Below are positions 1 to 11,730 of a stretch of DNA of 64,000 nt, piece after piece. The stretch's first letter is position 1. Each line of letters begins with the position of its first letter. Below the pieces are notes generated by a model. The model searched no databases and was not told the origin of the DNA. It saw only the letters and a program-made list of their open reading frames with translations. Position numbers and translations under genes: made by a program. Source of the stretch: Paulownia fortunei (Eukaryota; Streptophyta; Magnoliopsida; Lamiales; Paulowniaceae); NCBI GenBank assembly GCA_019321725.1, contig CM033109.1:11067993-11131992 (forward strand), read 5' to 3'.

Positions 1-3000
1 TCAGTCGTGGAGAATAAATAAATGGATGGCCTGAAGGGCTTTTTTGGGGTGGTTGAAATCAAAAGATGAACTTTCAGTAACGGGAGAGGGTAGAACGTGC
101 TAAACCAATCTATTATGAATTAATGATTTCATGGTACACATCAGATTGTTGATCGACAATAAGTACACAAATATTTCTTGAACCGATTGACTTCTCTTTC
201 TGATCAGGTCGAGATACTGCTTTCGAATCCATTAATTCCCAATTAGAAAGATGAAAGAGGCTTATTATGAAAGGATAATTTAATGCATTTGTCATGAGTA
301 GCACGCGCCCTATACAAAGATTAAGTATGCCAGACAGACATCGTTAGCCTAGCCTTGATGCATTAGTTTTATCAAGCTGTCTTATTCATTCATTCAGCAG
401 CTTTGACCTCATTCGTGGCTAGATTCTCGCTATTTTTGGACAGGAAGGAAAAGTCCTAGTTGACATCCTGAGCTCTACAACTACCTGTGCATCTTTTTTC
501 TGGTTCTGGATACTCGTATTCTATTGAGCGAGATTTTTTGGCTTCATCTAACTCCTTAGAGCCAAATGGTCTTGAAATTAGCTTCAAGAAGAAGCAAAAT
601 TAGGTAGGTATATATAGATATATCTTACTAGAAAGCTCTATCATTGGCTTTCACTGGTCCTTTATTATATGATAACTGATATTGCATTGCTAACAACCTT
701 TGCTTTGCCCCTTTTTTGTAAAGCTTATGACCTTTGTGACTTTCATCGATATATATAGGAAATGTGGCTATGCATTTTGTACGGTACTGGCATTGTGTGA
801 CACTAGTCCTGTCGTCTGCCTAATTAGTGGAAAGACATTGATGTACACAGTCAACCATGAAAAGGGTAAAGGATCACCAAAGATACCTTCAAAAGTGACC
901 AATTGGTAAGTCACTGTGGCTAACGAATATAGGAATGAGTTCCCTCCTATGGAGGAGACTCCTATACATCAAGTCTCCAAGCAATGACCACTCTACTTTA
1001 TCAACTCTACTCGGCATTTACTCATAATTCCCAATCATTTTGAACAAAGCTTTTTTTCTTCCTTTCGTGTTATTTGGCTAGCTGCCCCTCACTCTGGCGC
1101 TTGGTTTATTGGTTGACCTTTTCAGTCGCTGACTTGCCTTTACGGCCATCCTATAGCTTACATTCATATGTTATTCCATATTAAACTGTGCTTAGTTATC
1201 GTTAGTCCTCAAAAATTCTCGCTTTCTCGGGGCTCTTGCTATTTGCCTTCAAGTATACCTCCGAAGCCATTTGGGTCTAGCGGATGACCTTATATCTAAA
1301 ACGTGTCTGTCGTTGTGGCCTTCGGAAGGTATCTTTGCTGGCTAGTCTGATTTCATGTCTACCCAGTGCCTAACCCTATTCTCCAGGTCACCGACATTGT
1401 ATGTAGAATCTCCGCTCCAAAAAGGGAAGTCTCGTCTTAATATAAAATACGAGAAGTGTTGATACTCAGGTGGACACTGAGATTGAGTTTTTTTTTACTT
1501 ATTTCCTAACTCGATTGGAAGCCAGCCAATAATCGGCTCTATTATTGTGAGCAGATGGAACTTGGATAGTTTTTCTTTAAAGATTGGGTAAAGACTTTAG
1601 TTATGAAAAGGTTTAAGCCGAACAAATCTCGTGGGGCATAAGAAGTTGAGAATAAAATTGCGTTTACACAGGGATTGTGATCAAATCCTCATACAATAGT
1701 TTTTTAACTAGTGACCTTCAAATGTAGTAAAATGCCTTCTTTCCTGGTCTCAATTACCCTTATGTTAGCCTTTTGCCAAAAATACTCTTTCATCGCTCTG
1801 AACTCATCAAGTGCTAGTGGCCTAGTTTGCCTGCCTACTTAGCTTATCTCTTCTATTTCTCATTTGTAAGGTAGTTTACTTGCTTACTTGTTAGAGTAAG
1901 GCCCTTTCTATCCCTTGAGTGAGTTAGATAGCCCATTGCTTGCTGATTGCCCAACTTTGGGTACTTTCAAGGCCCTATCAAACTCATTTAGAAAATAAGA
2001 AAATCAAAATAGGGGTGAGAAAAAGTCAGTGATGGCAGAGCTTGAAGTCACTAGATGCATTCTACTTCCTGATTCTTTTACCAGCCAGCCTACGACACCT
2101 GAGCATCTGCATGACTTTCTTATATGATCCTGTGACTAGGTAGGCAATTCGGAAGAAGGTTATCATCAATACCTCTTGAGAATAGACAAAAAGGAAAGGA
2201 AGGAAATATATTCAACATAAACCGACTGAAGACTCTTTTCTTCGGTCAGGTAGTATAGCTTTTAGTTATAGAGCATCTCAGAGATGCCTTCCCTTCTTCC
2301 TACCTTCATTTTTTAGGGTGAGTCAGTGGAGTTTGTTCCCCAAAATACCCCTCCACTATATGCACCCCATTGATTTTGCACCTACTTAATGTACTACCCT
2401 GAATTGACACTTGACTTAACTTACCTTCGAGACAGAGTCTCCCCTTCATGAACAACCAGCCCGCCCCTGCCTTGAACTATAAGAGCGGTCTTACATACTT
2501 GCACACATATGAAAATAAGGCCATTTATCAAGAGTTGTGACAGGTGATGAACATCAATGAGATGGCTTGAACTGGCCTTCTGTTGAAACTTTCATTTTCA
2601 TAGATCATGATTCTTTATCTGATCCTTCTGTGTATTTCTCATTGCATTTTTTTCCTTTTCAATTTGTCTATCCTTGGGATGTGCATTTTTTTGTGGATAG
2701 GTATATCTGGGAATACCTTCAATGACCATGTGAAGAGGTCTTCGGAAAAAGACGTCTGGAGTTCACTACTTTCTGATCCTTTTTCCTCGGTTCTAATCAG
2801 AATATAGGTGCAATAAAGTGATTTTTTTATTCTTTTCTGCATGTCCTCGGTCAGAGAAGACTTTATTTACATCATTACCTTTTTTTAGTGAGTCCATGAA
2901 TGAGAAGTTCTTGCTTCATTGTAGTAGGCCATGGGATGGCGACCCCAAGGCCACGTGGTAGACAAGCAAGGGAGCACTAACGCGAATTAGATTGATCCCC

Positions 3001-3529
3001 CTTAAAGGGGGTCAGTCTTCCATTTTGGGATTCTAATGTGTGATCTTTTATCCCGGAATAGGATTAGGAGTGGGAGTCCTCTCCTTCTGGCTTTTAGAGT
3101 ATGAAGATAGAAAGGTACTCTTATGGAAAGTTTATCACCTATTGTTCTATTCATGCCCTGTGTTCAACTCCAAGTAATCCATATCCATTCCCATTTACAG
3201 CATCTTAGGTAGCCTTCGGTCTTCTTTTCTCTTGGAGAACTTGTTTCATGAGGGGTTTTCTCTTCTTGCTATATGTTGCCAAGCGTCATTTTCTTGAGTT
3301 GGGAGCATAATCTTAGCTATCTTTGGAGTAAGGTCCTCACTTGGGCAAGGGGTCACAAGATAGAGGAGGGAGGCCTAGTCTTATCCATATTATTATTTGT
3401 TTTTTCCTATTGCTGACTTGCTGGTTCTATGACTGGTCAACTACATCTCCTTTATATTAAGTGCGGGGTGTCTCCCTGACTAGATGACCTATATTATTTT
3501 GAAAGGATATCTATATGATCTTATATGAT
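1..3529. other. Mitochondrial-like gene-less DNA, left block
   Basis: No rRNA, tRNA or protein gene could be recognised on either strand, and every open frame is under about 90 codons with no family match. The texture (mixed purine-rich and pyrimidine-rich runs such as aagaaagg/cttcctttc, about 40% GC, higher than the AT-rich retroelements next to it) resembles plant mitochondrial intergenic DNA. It directly abuts plastid-derived sequence, as happens where plastid DNA was captured by a mitochondrial genome. Assignment to a nuclear copy of mitochondrial DNA is inference from texture and context, not from a recognised gene. The last 100 or so bases before 3530 could already be plastid spacer. 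Confidence 0.4.
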
Positions 3530-4377
3530 TCAATCGATTGCGTAAAGCCTGTGGTAGCAATGGAACCACAAAAAGTTTACAGAAAAGGCAGTTCTTTTCT
3601 ATTAGATTAGTATTAGTTAGTTATTTTGGCTCAGTGAGTCATTTCTTCCATGATGAACTGTTGGCACCAGTCCTATATTTTTTCTCTATGGACCGAGGAA
3701 AAATGGGGCTTTGCGAGAAAAGGATTGTAACATGAAAGAAGTAAGTGGGTCAACCTCTTTTGAATATACAACATGGATTTTGGCAATGCAATGTAGTTCT
3801 CATGTCAATCTGAATGAATCATCCTTTCCACGGAGGTCAATCTTTGCCCGCTAGGCAAGAGGATAGCAAGTTACAAATTCTATCTCAGTAGGACATGTAT
3901 TTTTATTACTATGAAATTCTTAAATGAAGTAGTTAATGGTGGTGTTACCATTATCCTTTTTGTAGTGACGAATCTTGTATGTGTTCCTAAGAAAAGAAAA
4001 GGAATTTGTCCATTTTTTTGTGTCTCAAAGAGACGTGGAAACACATAAGAACTCTTGAATGGAAATGGAAAAGAGATGTAACTCCAGTTCCTTTGGAAAT
4101 GGTAAGATCTTTTGTGCAAGAATAAGGAGTTAATCCATATCATCTTGACATAGTTCTGATTTCTCTATTTTAGTTTAAGAATACCGAGCTAGGCTATTCT
4201 CTTACCCATATCAAATAAAACATGCTGAGCCAAATCTTCTTCATGTAAAACCTACTTTATTTAGATCGGGAAAGTCGTACGATTTTATGAAACCATGTGT
4301 TATCGCTCGAATCCGTAGTTAATCCTATTTACAATAGGAACAATTGACAATTGAATCCAATTTTTTCCATTATTTTT
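3530..4377 (+). other. Plastid-derived rps12-trnV spacer, left part
   Basis: From about 3530 the sequence follows the plastid inverted-repeat spacer upstream of trnV-GAC as I remember it: the block starting attcaatcgattgcgtaaag, the block around 3640-3700 with the conserved phrase gatgaactgttggcaccag, and 4200-4320 with aacatgctgagccaaatc. Compared with the usual plastid sequence, many CG dinucleotides appear as TG or CA, for example where gcccgcggtagcaacgg is expected around 3546. Such changes are typical of methylated nuclear DNA. The segment is interrupted at 4377 by the Del-type retrotransposon and continues at 17376. No coding potential remains; short frames here are incidental. Confidence 0.8.
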
Positions 4378-6246
4378 TGTAATACCCAATCTTCACACTA
4401 TTCACTTAGCCAATATGATTAATGCATTACATAATATTCATGAGTGCTTGCATTGAAACTACATGGCATGATCCGTTTTACCTTATAATAACATTTGATC
4501 ATTAAATTTCTAGAAAATCTTATATGGTGTTAATTATCGATCATTATAATATAAGTAATCAATATTAAATTGAAATAAGAAGAAAATGAGGTTGATCAAT
4601 ATTGGATGTCGATGGGATATATAGGTTATAATTTTGAAAGTATTAAAGTTGTTACTAGTAAGCTTATACGGTTTGATTCGATTTTATCTAGGTATTTCAA
4701 AAGTATATATCTATAGATTGCATATTTGGGACATTGGACATAAGATAATATGATTGAAAGGTAATATTACAATATTCATTTATGTATAAGATTATATAAT
4801 TTTTAATATGGACAATTATTTAAGAATCGAGTAACAATCGAGTAAGAAATTAAATAAATGGTTAGGAAATTAGCTTATGAATTATCTATGGTATCTTGTG
4901 GTAATTAAAATAGGATGCAATAAAATTAATTTATAGTAAGACATATCTGATCTACGTTTGAAAGATGGGTGTAAGGTCAGATTTATACCACAACCTACCA
5001 CCTCTTGCTTGCTACCAAGCTTAAGAAAGCACCTCAAGTGCTACCTCAAGCTTTCTTTCACTCTTAGCCATTTACCCACGACCCTCAACCATTTTCAGTC
5101 ATTTTCAGGGTCCAAACTTATGTCAAAATCTCTCTAAGTAGGTACTAATTGATTCCAAGTGATAGAAAAAGGCAAATGAAGCAAAAGAAAGTAGTAATCA
5201 CAAGTAGAAGTTGAAATTGGCATAGGTGAGGTTCATATACAGTTTTGACATTATTTTTTATATTATTTAAGGGTTTTGTCATTTCTTAAGACTCTTATCT
5301 TGTTCATGATGATGTTAGAGGTTATTTATAAGGTTATTATGCATAAAAGAATGATTTGTGGTTGTAAACACATAGTAGAACCACTAAGGAGCAGAATCTG
5401 TGTATATGCTGATTTCTAGTTTATTAAGGTTGAAATATGCAAGAAACCCTGGGTAAATTCTATATTTATCATCATGAATGTGTTTATATAGGATTTAAGA
5501 TTATGTATTTAGGTTTGGATGTCTTAGGAATTAAAATATGAATTAAAAAGATGCTCAGAACTATCTCCATCGAATTTTAGATTTTGTCCTATGTGAAGGG
5601 GACTTGTTTTACAACATTAAATCCATTAGTTTTGGCAAGAATATGACCTATTTGTTTCTATGTATATGTTATCTAAGTGTGGTAATTTTTTTGGAGTGAT
5701 TGAATATACTTAAGGGTGCCAAAACCATTAATGTCATTAAGTGCACAAAACTGTCACTGTAGGAAAAATCTGTTTCAGTATGCTGTGAAGGGAGCTGAAT
5801 TTAGAAAGCTATATCCATGAGTTTTAGCCATTATATGACATGGTTAATTTTTATTTTTATGTTAGCTAAGTGTGACAAAAATTGGGGAGTGAATGAATAT
5901 GTCTAACGGTGTCAAAATCATCATGCAAATTAATGTGGCATTAAGAAAATATGAAGTTGTGTTGTCCCATTTGGTTCATTAACATGTTCCAGCATAGATG
6001 TGGTGCATTTGATCCTAAATATTTAGGGCGATGTTATAAGAGTTATAATACATCAATTAAGTGAGTTTGGTATACATTTAAGATGTGGAACAAAGGTGCA
6101 TAGAATGTTGTATTCAGTTATAGTTTCTAAATGGTAAGGTTGTTTAGTTAAATTAAAATTTAAGATAAACTTTATACTACATTAGGTATTATGAACTTGT
6201 TAATTGAGCATGGTGATTGATATATTGTATTTTTACAGATTGTTTC

Positions 6247-8591
6247 ACAATTAGGTATAAATGCTTCAAGACATACTATGTTCATGCATTGTAGTTACAA
6301 ATGGATCTTTACTTACCTTTCACTTGGTTGGTGGCTTAGTCTAGATTTGTTTATTGTTCCTCTCTAATCTTAGATGTAAAATAACCTGTAATATTACCCA
6401 ACATCAAGCGTCATTCCCAATTTGGTAAGTTGAAAGCATAAAATATCATACTAAGACCTTAAACACCAAGCTATCTAGGTAACAATTATGCTTCTACAAA
6501 CTAAAACCCAATCTAATTCCTCAAATACCTTAATTTCTCATCTTAGATACATGTAAACATCATATAATTGAAGTAATATAACTCTAATATCATGTACCTA
6601 ATTGTTACCACTCAATAGCAACATGTCTAGATTGAAATATGCTAAGTTATAAAATGAGACAGATTCAAATTTTCATATTTTCTTGCTGTCCAATTTAGTT
6701 TCATGATAATTTTGACATCGCTAAGCATATCCAATCACTCTCATATTTTTATCATACTTAGATAACATGTATATCAATTTAACCATATCATATAATTCCT
6801 AAAAATCATGGCTATAGCTTCCCAAGTTCAGCTCTCTTCACGACATACTGAAATAGATTGTTTTCCTACCGTGACAGTTTTGTACACTTTATGACATTAA
6901 TGGTTTTGGTACCCTTAAGTATATTCAATCACTCCAAAATTTTACCATAATTATATAACATATATAAGGATACAACCAGGTCAAATTACTACCAAAACTA
7001 ATGGATTTATTGATGTAAAACCAGCACCATTCACATAGGACAGAATCTGAATTTCAATGAAGATAATTTTGAGTACCTCTTTAATTATCACACTATATTA
7101 TAATTTATAACCTCTCTAAATTTACATACATCACCTAGACTCATATATAAACACATATATGGTGAAATACATAGGTTTTGATTAAGTTATTATACATATA
7201 TAAAGCATAAATATAAAAAATCAGCAAGTATACAGTTTCTGTCCCCAGTGATTTTTATTGTGATTTTGCAATTAAAAATCCTTTTTTTGTGAATTATAAG
7301 ACCAAAAATAACATCCTAACATGATTATAATCAATAATAGAAGCTTTAAAAATCATAAACCCTCAAACAATTCAAGTACTTAAATAAAAAACATGAGTTA
7401 AAGCTCACCTATGCACAGATTTTAGCTTCAACTTGCTCCTCCTTACTTCTCTTTGCTTCCTTCACTTTTTTCTTTACTTGGAATTAGTTGAGAGAAATTT
7501 CTAAAATTCCATATAAAGGTTTGGGATGTGAAATAGCTCAAAAAATAGTTTATGGTTGTGTTCAAATGATAGAAATGAAGAAAAGTTGAGGTGGAAGCTT
7601 GAGGTTGCAAAGCTTGAGGTGGCAAGGTTGAGGTGTCAAGTGGTGGTTCAAATCTGATATTTTTCACATGTTATACAGTCCTAATCTAGTGTTTCTCATT
7701 ACTTATTTATCTATGTACAACCTACTTTAATCTCCATATGATCAGATAATACATTATGCCCTAATTTCTTAACCATTTATTCAATCTCCAAACCGATTGA
7801 CATCCGATTCTTAAATGATTGTCTAGTTTTCATTTTCTAAAATCACACTATATCATATCCGATATCCAAAGTATGTTAATCTATGGATGTATACCTTTAA
7901 AATACCTTGATCTAATTGAATCGAATCATATAAGCTTAACAGAGTCCCAGAGGAAGAGAAGGTGATATGTGCCTCTTTTATGCTTCGTGGAAGTGCTGGA
8001 CACTAGTGGGATATAATGAGGAGCACAGAGGATCCCTTTACTATGACTTGAGAAAGATTTAAAGAGTTATTCAGGAATAAATATTTCACTGCACCTGTTC
8101 GTGCAATAAAGATGAATGAATATGATAGTCGGGGACTACATTCAAAAATTTGAATAGTTATCTAGGTTTGCCACGTATATGATCAGCACCGATGCACTGA
8201 AAGTAGAAAGATTCCTTGAAGGTTTGAGGCCAGAACTATACAGAGATGTTAATATGGTAGGAATTCAAGAAGTCACCTATTCATAGATTGCTGAGCGAGC
8301 ATTAGTTGTTGGGCAAGCCTAGTGACACCTTTAATACATGGAAAATTATAACATATAACCTATGAATATCCAATATATTGACTAATCTATTCTTTTTCTT
8401 ATCTACATATAGAATTACTTAATTAGGTTATAGGATCTCAACCATTAACATCAAGTAATAGCATTAGAGGTATAATGATTAAGAATGCTACATAAGATGC
8501 CATGTAGATGTTAATGCAAATTAGCATATAAGTAACATGTAGTGCATGAATCATATTGGCCAAGTGAGTAGTGTGAGGCTTGGGTATTACA
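6247..8591 (-). repeat. Inverted copy of the Del-type LTR inside the 5' LTR
   Basis: The minus strand of this stretch reads as the LTR: at 8591 leftwards it starts TGTAATACCC and continues through the LTR to near position 2000 of the LTR around 6247. A clear anchor is the stretch at about 6890-6945, the reverse complement of about 5690-5745 (shared phrase cttaagggt and neighbours). The inverted copy differs from the flanking direct LTR by many substitutions (I estimate roughly 85% identity where compared by eye), so it is a related subfamily rather than a fresh inversion of the same LTR. It is interrupted at about 7945-8340 by a plus-strand gag fragment. Confidence 0.75.
7946..8325 (+). pseudogene. 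gag fragment of a Del-type gypsy element
   Basis: Plus-strand translation gives pieces of a plant Ty3/gypsy gag (Retrotrans_gag) domain: near 7975 the phrases FMLRGSAGHWWD and TMTWERFKELF, then KYFTAPVRAIK near 8080, and after frameshifts YRDVNMVGIQEVTYS near 8240 and IAERALVV near 8290. Gag forms the virus-like particle in which reverse transcription occurs. Only about 125 codons remain, in more than one frame, with stops. Its position inside an inverted LTR copy rather than downstream of the primer-binding site shows it was moved by rearrangement or nested insertion. The downstream internal region of this element has no recognisable gag, so this may be its displaced remnant or come from another copy. 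Confidence 0.75.
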
Positions 8592-9579
8592 TAGTGTACC
8601 GAGGTATGCAAGGCGTGCTTATATGATATTTTGGGGCACTGCGAGTTTTACATCTCAGAGGATCATAGGGGTTGACAGAGGGTGTGCCTCTGGTGGTCAC
8701 AAAAGGGTGGACCACTTGACTATGCCCTTATTGACTCTACCGGTGGGAAGACTTCTAGAGGATCACAAGGGAAGACATGGGGTGGATCTCTAGTGATCCC
8801 AAGAGATAGCCCCTGGACTGAGTCAATTTGTTTATGGCCATGTGATTATTGATATTGTTCAATTCTCTATTCGGTGCATAGTAGGTAGGCCAAGGGCCCA
8901 ATGTTGGAAAATAATTTTGAATGAATTCTTTTGGTTCAAGAGCTTGCATTCCTGGTGTGATTTCATAAAGATACATCGCATATATGTTAGACCGTCTCTT
9001 CAGTATGCATGATTTTTACTTATTGAGCATTAGCTCACGTAGTTCATGCATTGTAGGTAAGCATGATGATACATGAGACTCTTAGGCTTAGTAGGATGGT
9101 TGTTGGAGCTCCTAGAGGCTTCTGAGGATCACTGTATATTGATGATGACCTACTGGGTTGTGTTGTGGGCATATTTTAATTTTTACAATCATTATTATTG
9201 TGTAAATTGTTGTCTATATATAAAGGGTTACAAGATACAAAATGTCCTTACTTCTTCTGAAAGTATAGGCTATTATTTTGATTTTTAAGTCTATCATATT
9301 ATAACTTTGGAATGCCGTGTCCTATATAACTCTTGAAATTTTATAGTAAATAAGTTTGAGAATAGCGTGACTGTGATGGGTGTTGTGTTTTATTTTTATA
9401 TAAATGGTGATTTTTCTTTATATGTAGGGTTATATGTATGAAAACACTTTTACTGTTTTTTAAAGTGGTACAGAAAATATATATATATATATACACACAC
9501 ACATGTACAAACATGTGCTACCTCATCAAAATAATTGTTATATCAATGTTTATATTTAGTGGTGGGCGGTGTTATAGAG

Positions 9580-9597
9580 TGGTATTAGATCCCAGTT
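9580..9597 (+). other. Primer-binding site, tRNA-Met type, mutated
   Basis: TGGTATTAGATCCCAGT lies three bases after the 5' LTR end and resembles the standard plant initiator tRNA-Met primer-binding site (TGGTATCAGAGC...). The site would prime minus-strand DNA synthesis. The C-to-T change at the seventh base and further mismatches indicate decay. Confidence 0.75.
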
Positions 9598-10589
9598 TGT
9601 GGTTCTATAGACTATCCACGTATATGATCTTTGAAAATGGCCAAACACAACCAAGCCAGTAAGTTTAATTTATTGTATAATTCATTTTATATTTCATGAA
9701 TAATATTGGCCATGTGTTTTAAGATTTTGTATAAAATAATGTTGAGGCAGACCCATCAATAATAACAGGTATAAAATTTATGTTTGGTATTCTATCTTTG
9801 GAGTTTCATATTCTCAATTATTCACTAAGTATATAATAAGACTGGATAGGGTACTTGATATATATATATATATATGAGGTTAATTGCAATGTTTTAATTC
9901 ATTCTAGAAGTTCAAGGTCAACTAATTAGATTTCAAGAGCTCTAAATTAATTTTGTTATATTGGTTAGGATTATGATATAACCTTTTGGTGTTGATTGAT
10001 TTATTAAGAATTATACATTGTGGATTATTTCAGGATCATTAAGACTTTTAAATTCTTGGTGATGAATTTAGAAATTTTATGGAGACCATAGCAGGAAAAT
10101 ATTTACTATTTGCAAAAAAATAAAGAAGATTGTCAAATTATAACTTTCTATGATTAATTTGAAAGAGAATAGTAAGAAAGAGTTATTGTCGATCTTTGGG
10201 TTATGTTAGAATTTTAGAAATGACCAAGTTTACTAAAAATCCATTTGTGTGATCTCAGATCTCTTGATAAAAGTTGAAAAGAAGATTTTGGGCATGCTAT
10301 TAACTAACCAACTGATTTTATCCGGGATAGTTGTAAGAACAAATCCAATCTCTCTTTTAGTTTATCATATACACCTACTGGAATTCGATGAACCTTTAGT
10401 GATATTGTTATAATATTGGGCAAGACATTAAGGTCTAGTGCTTCTCCTAAACAAGCTCTACTTCATATTAGATGAATATTGAGGTTATGTATTATTTACT
10501 GTAACTGAATTGAGTAATAAATTGTAATAAGTACGAAATTTTCATACTAAGGTTTATTTGATAAGTTAAGAGAAGCTACTGTGATCTTG

Positions 10590-10760
10590 AGGATTGATTT
10601 TTAGTTTTAATTAATTATGAATTTCTTGTTGTGCCATTGGGTTGACTAATGCTTTAATTGTTTTAATATACATGATGAATAATGTGTTTGATGATTCTAT
10701 TTGAATATGTTGGGTGATATTTATTGATGATATCTTAGTGTACAACGAGAAGAAATATGA
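10590..10760 (+). pseudogene. Reverse transcriptase remnant, copy 1
   Basis: Translation around 10612-10755 gives NYEFLVVPLG then TNAL, and FIDDILVYN near 10722-10748, the conserved central block of gypsy RT including the catalytic F-I-D-D motif. Stops interrupt the frame (after VPLG, where the family has a conserved residue pair before TNA). RT copies element RNA into DNA in cytoplasmic particles. Only about 55 codons are recognisable and no continuous frame survives. Confidence 0.8.
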
Positions 10761-11139
10761 TTGACCTTTCAATATGATATTGGAAACCCTAAAAAAGTAA
10801 AAAATTATTTGTTCAATTTAGTAAATGCGATCTTTTGGTTATGTAATATAATATTTATTTTTGGGACTGGTAATTTTCTTAAGAAGGTGTCCTTGTAACT
10901 ATTCTAAACTTCGAGGTTTTACTGAAATAGGGAAGACCAATAAATGTGATAGAAATGAAAAAAGTTTTTTTGGTTTAGTGATATTATTATTCCTCCGTAG
11001 TTTTCACCGTTTATTTCATCATAAATGCATGTATATGAAATTTGAATGGTTCGCTAAGTGGGAAGAAGTCTCTAATTACTTAAAAGAGAATTGATTTGAG
11101 CTTTGGTAGTCACTCCAACTTTAGATATAAGTTATTTAT

Positions 11140-11330
11140 TGTATATAGTGGTGTATCTCATTGTGTTTTGGTGTATGTTTGATGCAATATAAAAAAAAAG
11201 TTACTCAACACTCTTTGAGTTAAATAGATTATTTATGTAATACTACATGTGACATTACAAAATGAAAGTACTTGAAATGTCTATATACTCAAAAGGAGTA
11301 GAACTTGAAGAAAGGATGTATATTATTCGT
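11140..11330 (+). pseudogene. RNase H remnant, copy 1 only
   Basis: Short stretches resemble the RNase H domain that follows gypsy RT: around 11150 a phrase like CLMQYKK, corresponding to the usual CVLMQ, and at 11274-11310 LKCLYTQKE followed by a stop and NL, corresponding to the family's SLKYLFTQKELNLRQ region. The frame is broken. The second internal copy lacks this block because 10896-11450 has no counterpart there. Confidence 0.6.
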
Positions 11331-11730
11331 AAGTGAATATATTGTATGATCCATCTAACTACAAATGTCATTGGAATGAAATATCTCAACAGACTAATAT
11401 TCATACAAATTTTACATCATAAACTATAATGGGAATTAAAGGTTGTACAGAGGATGAATTATAGTAAATGGTGAATTATTTGTTTATTAATATTTTGGTA
11501 AGACTAATTTTGATTGATCTAAAATCAAATGCTCAAAACAAGGTCGATGACAGGTTAACATTAAGATGAAAGGCATAAAAGGCGGTTAAATAGATTTTTG
11601 TGATAAGTGATAATAATCTCTTAATAAAAAGTAGATGTGAAAATGAGGGATAAGAAATTGCAAGACTAAGTTTTAGGTGGATCATTTACCTTTTTATTTG
11701 TTTATTTAGTGGAATGAATGATGATTATGA

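Larger units (their letters stand above)
4378..9576 (+). repeat. 5' LTR of the Del-type element, with nested inverted LTR
   Basis: It begins TGTAATACCC at 4378 and ends gtgttata at 9576, matching the 3' LTR (14184-17375) over 4378 to about 6245 and again 8592-9576. Between these lies an inverted related LTR segment (about 6247-8591) that itself carries a short gag fragment. The direct-orientation part equivalent to about 16045-16412 of the 3' LTR is missing and has been replaced by the inverted piece. The copy is therefore 5.2 kb long instead of about 3.2 kb. The terminal C of TTACA has become T, a C-to-T change. Confidence 0.8.
9603..11730 (+). repeat. Internal tandem duplication of the Del-type element, copy 1
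   Basis: This 2.13-kb unit starts ttctatagac at 9603 and is repeated head to tail from 11731 (ttctgtagac). It runs from just after the primer-binding site through the reverse transcriptase and RNase H remnants. The two copies stay aligned for their full length except for about 555 bp (10896-11450) that is present only here. Substitutions between copies are scattered, so the duplication is old. Confidence 0.85.

Noticed and set aside
8755..9288. Open frames repeated at 16572-17078, first suspected to be a duplicated small gene
   Set aside because: Both positions lie in the 3' part of the two Del-type LTRs. The repeat is the LTR itself.
9478..9504. TA/CA dinucleotide runs as possible regulatory Z-DNA or a promoter
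   Set aside because: Ordinary microsatellite-like drift inside the LTR, variable between LTR copies (also 17290-17310, 50848-50868).
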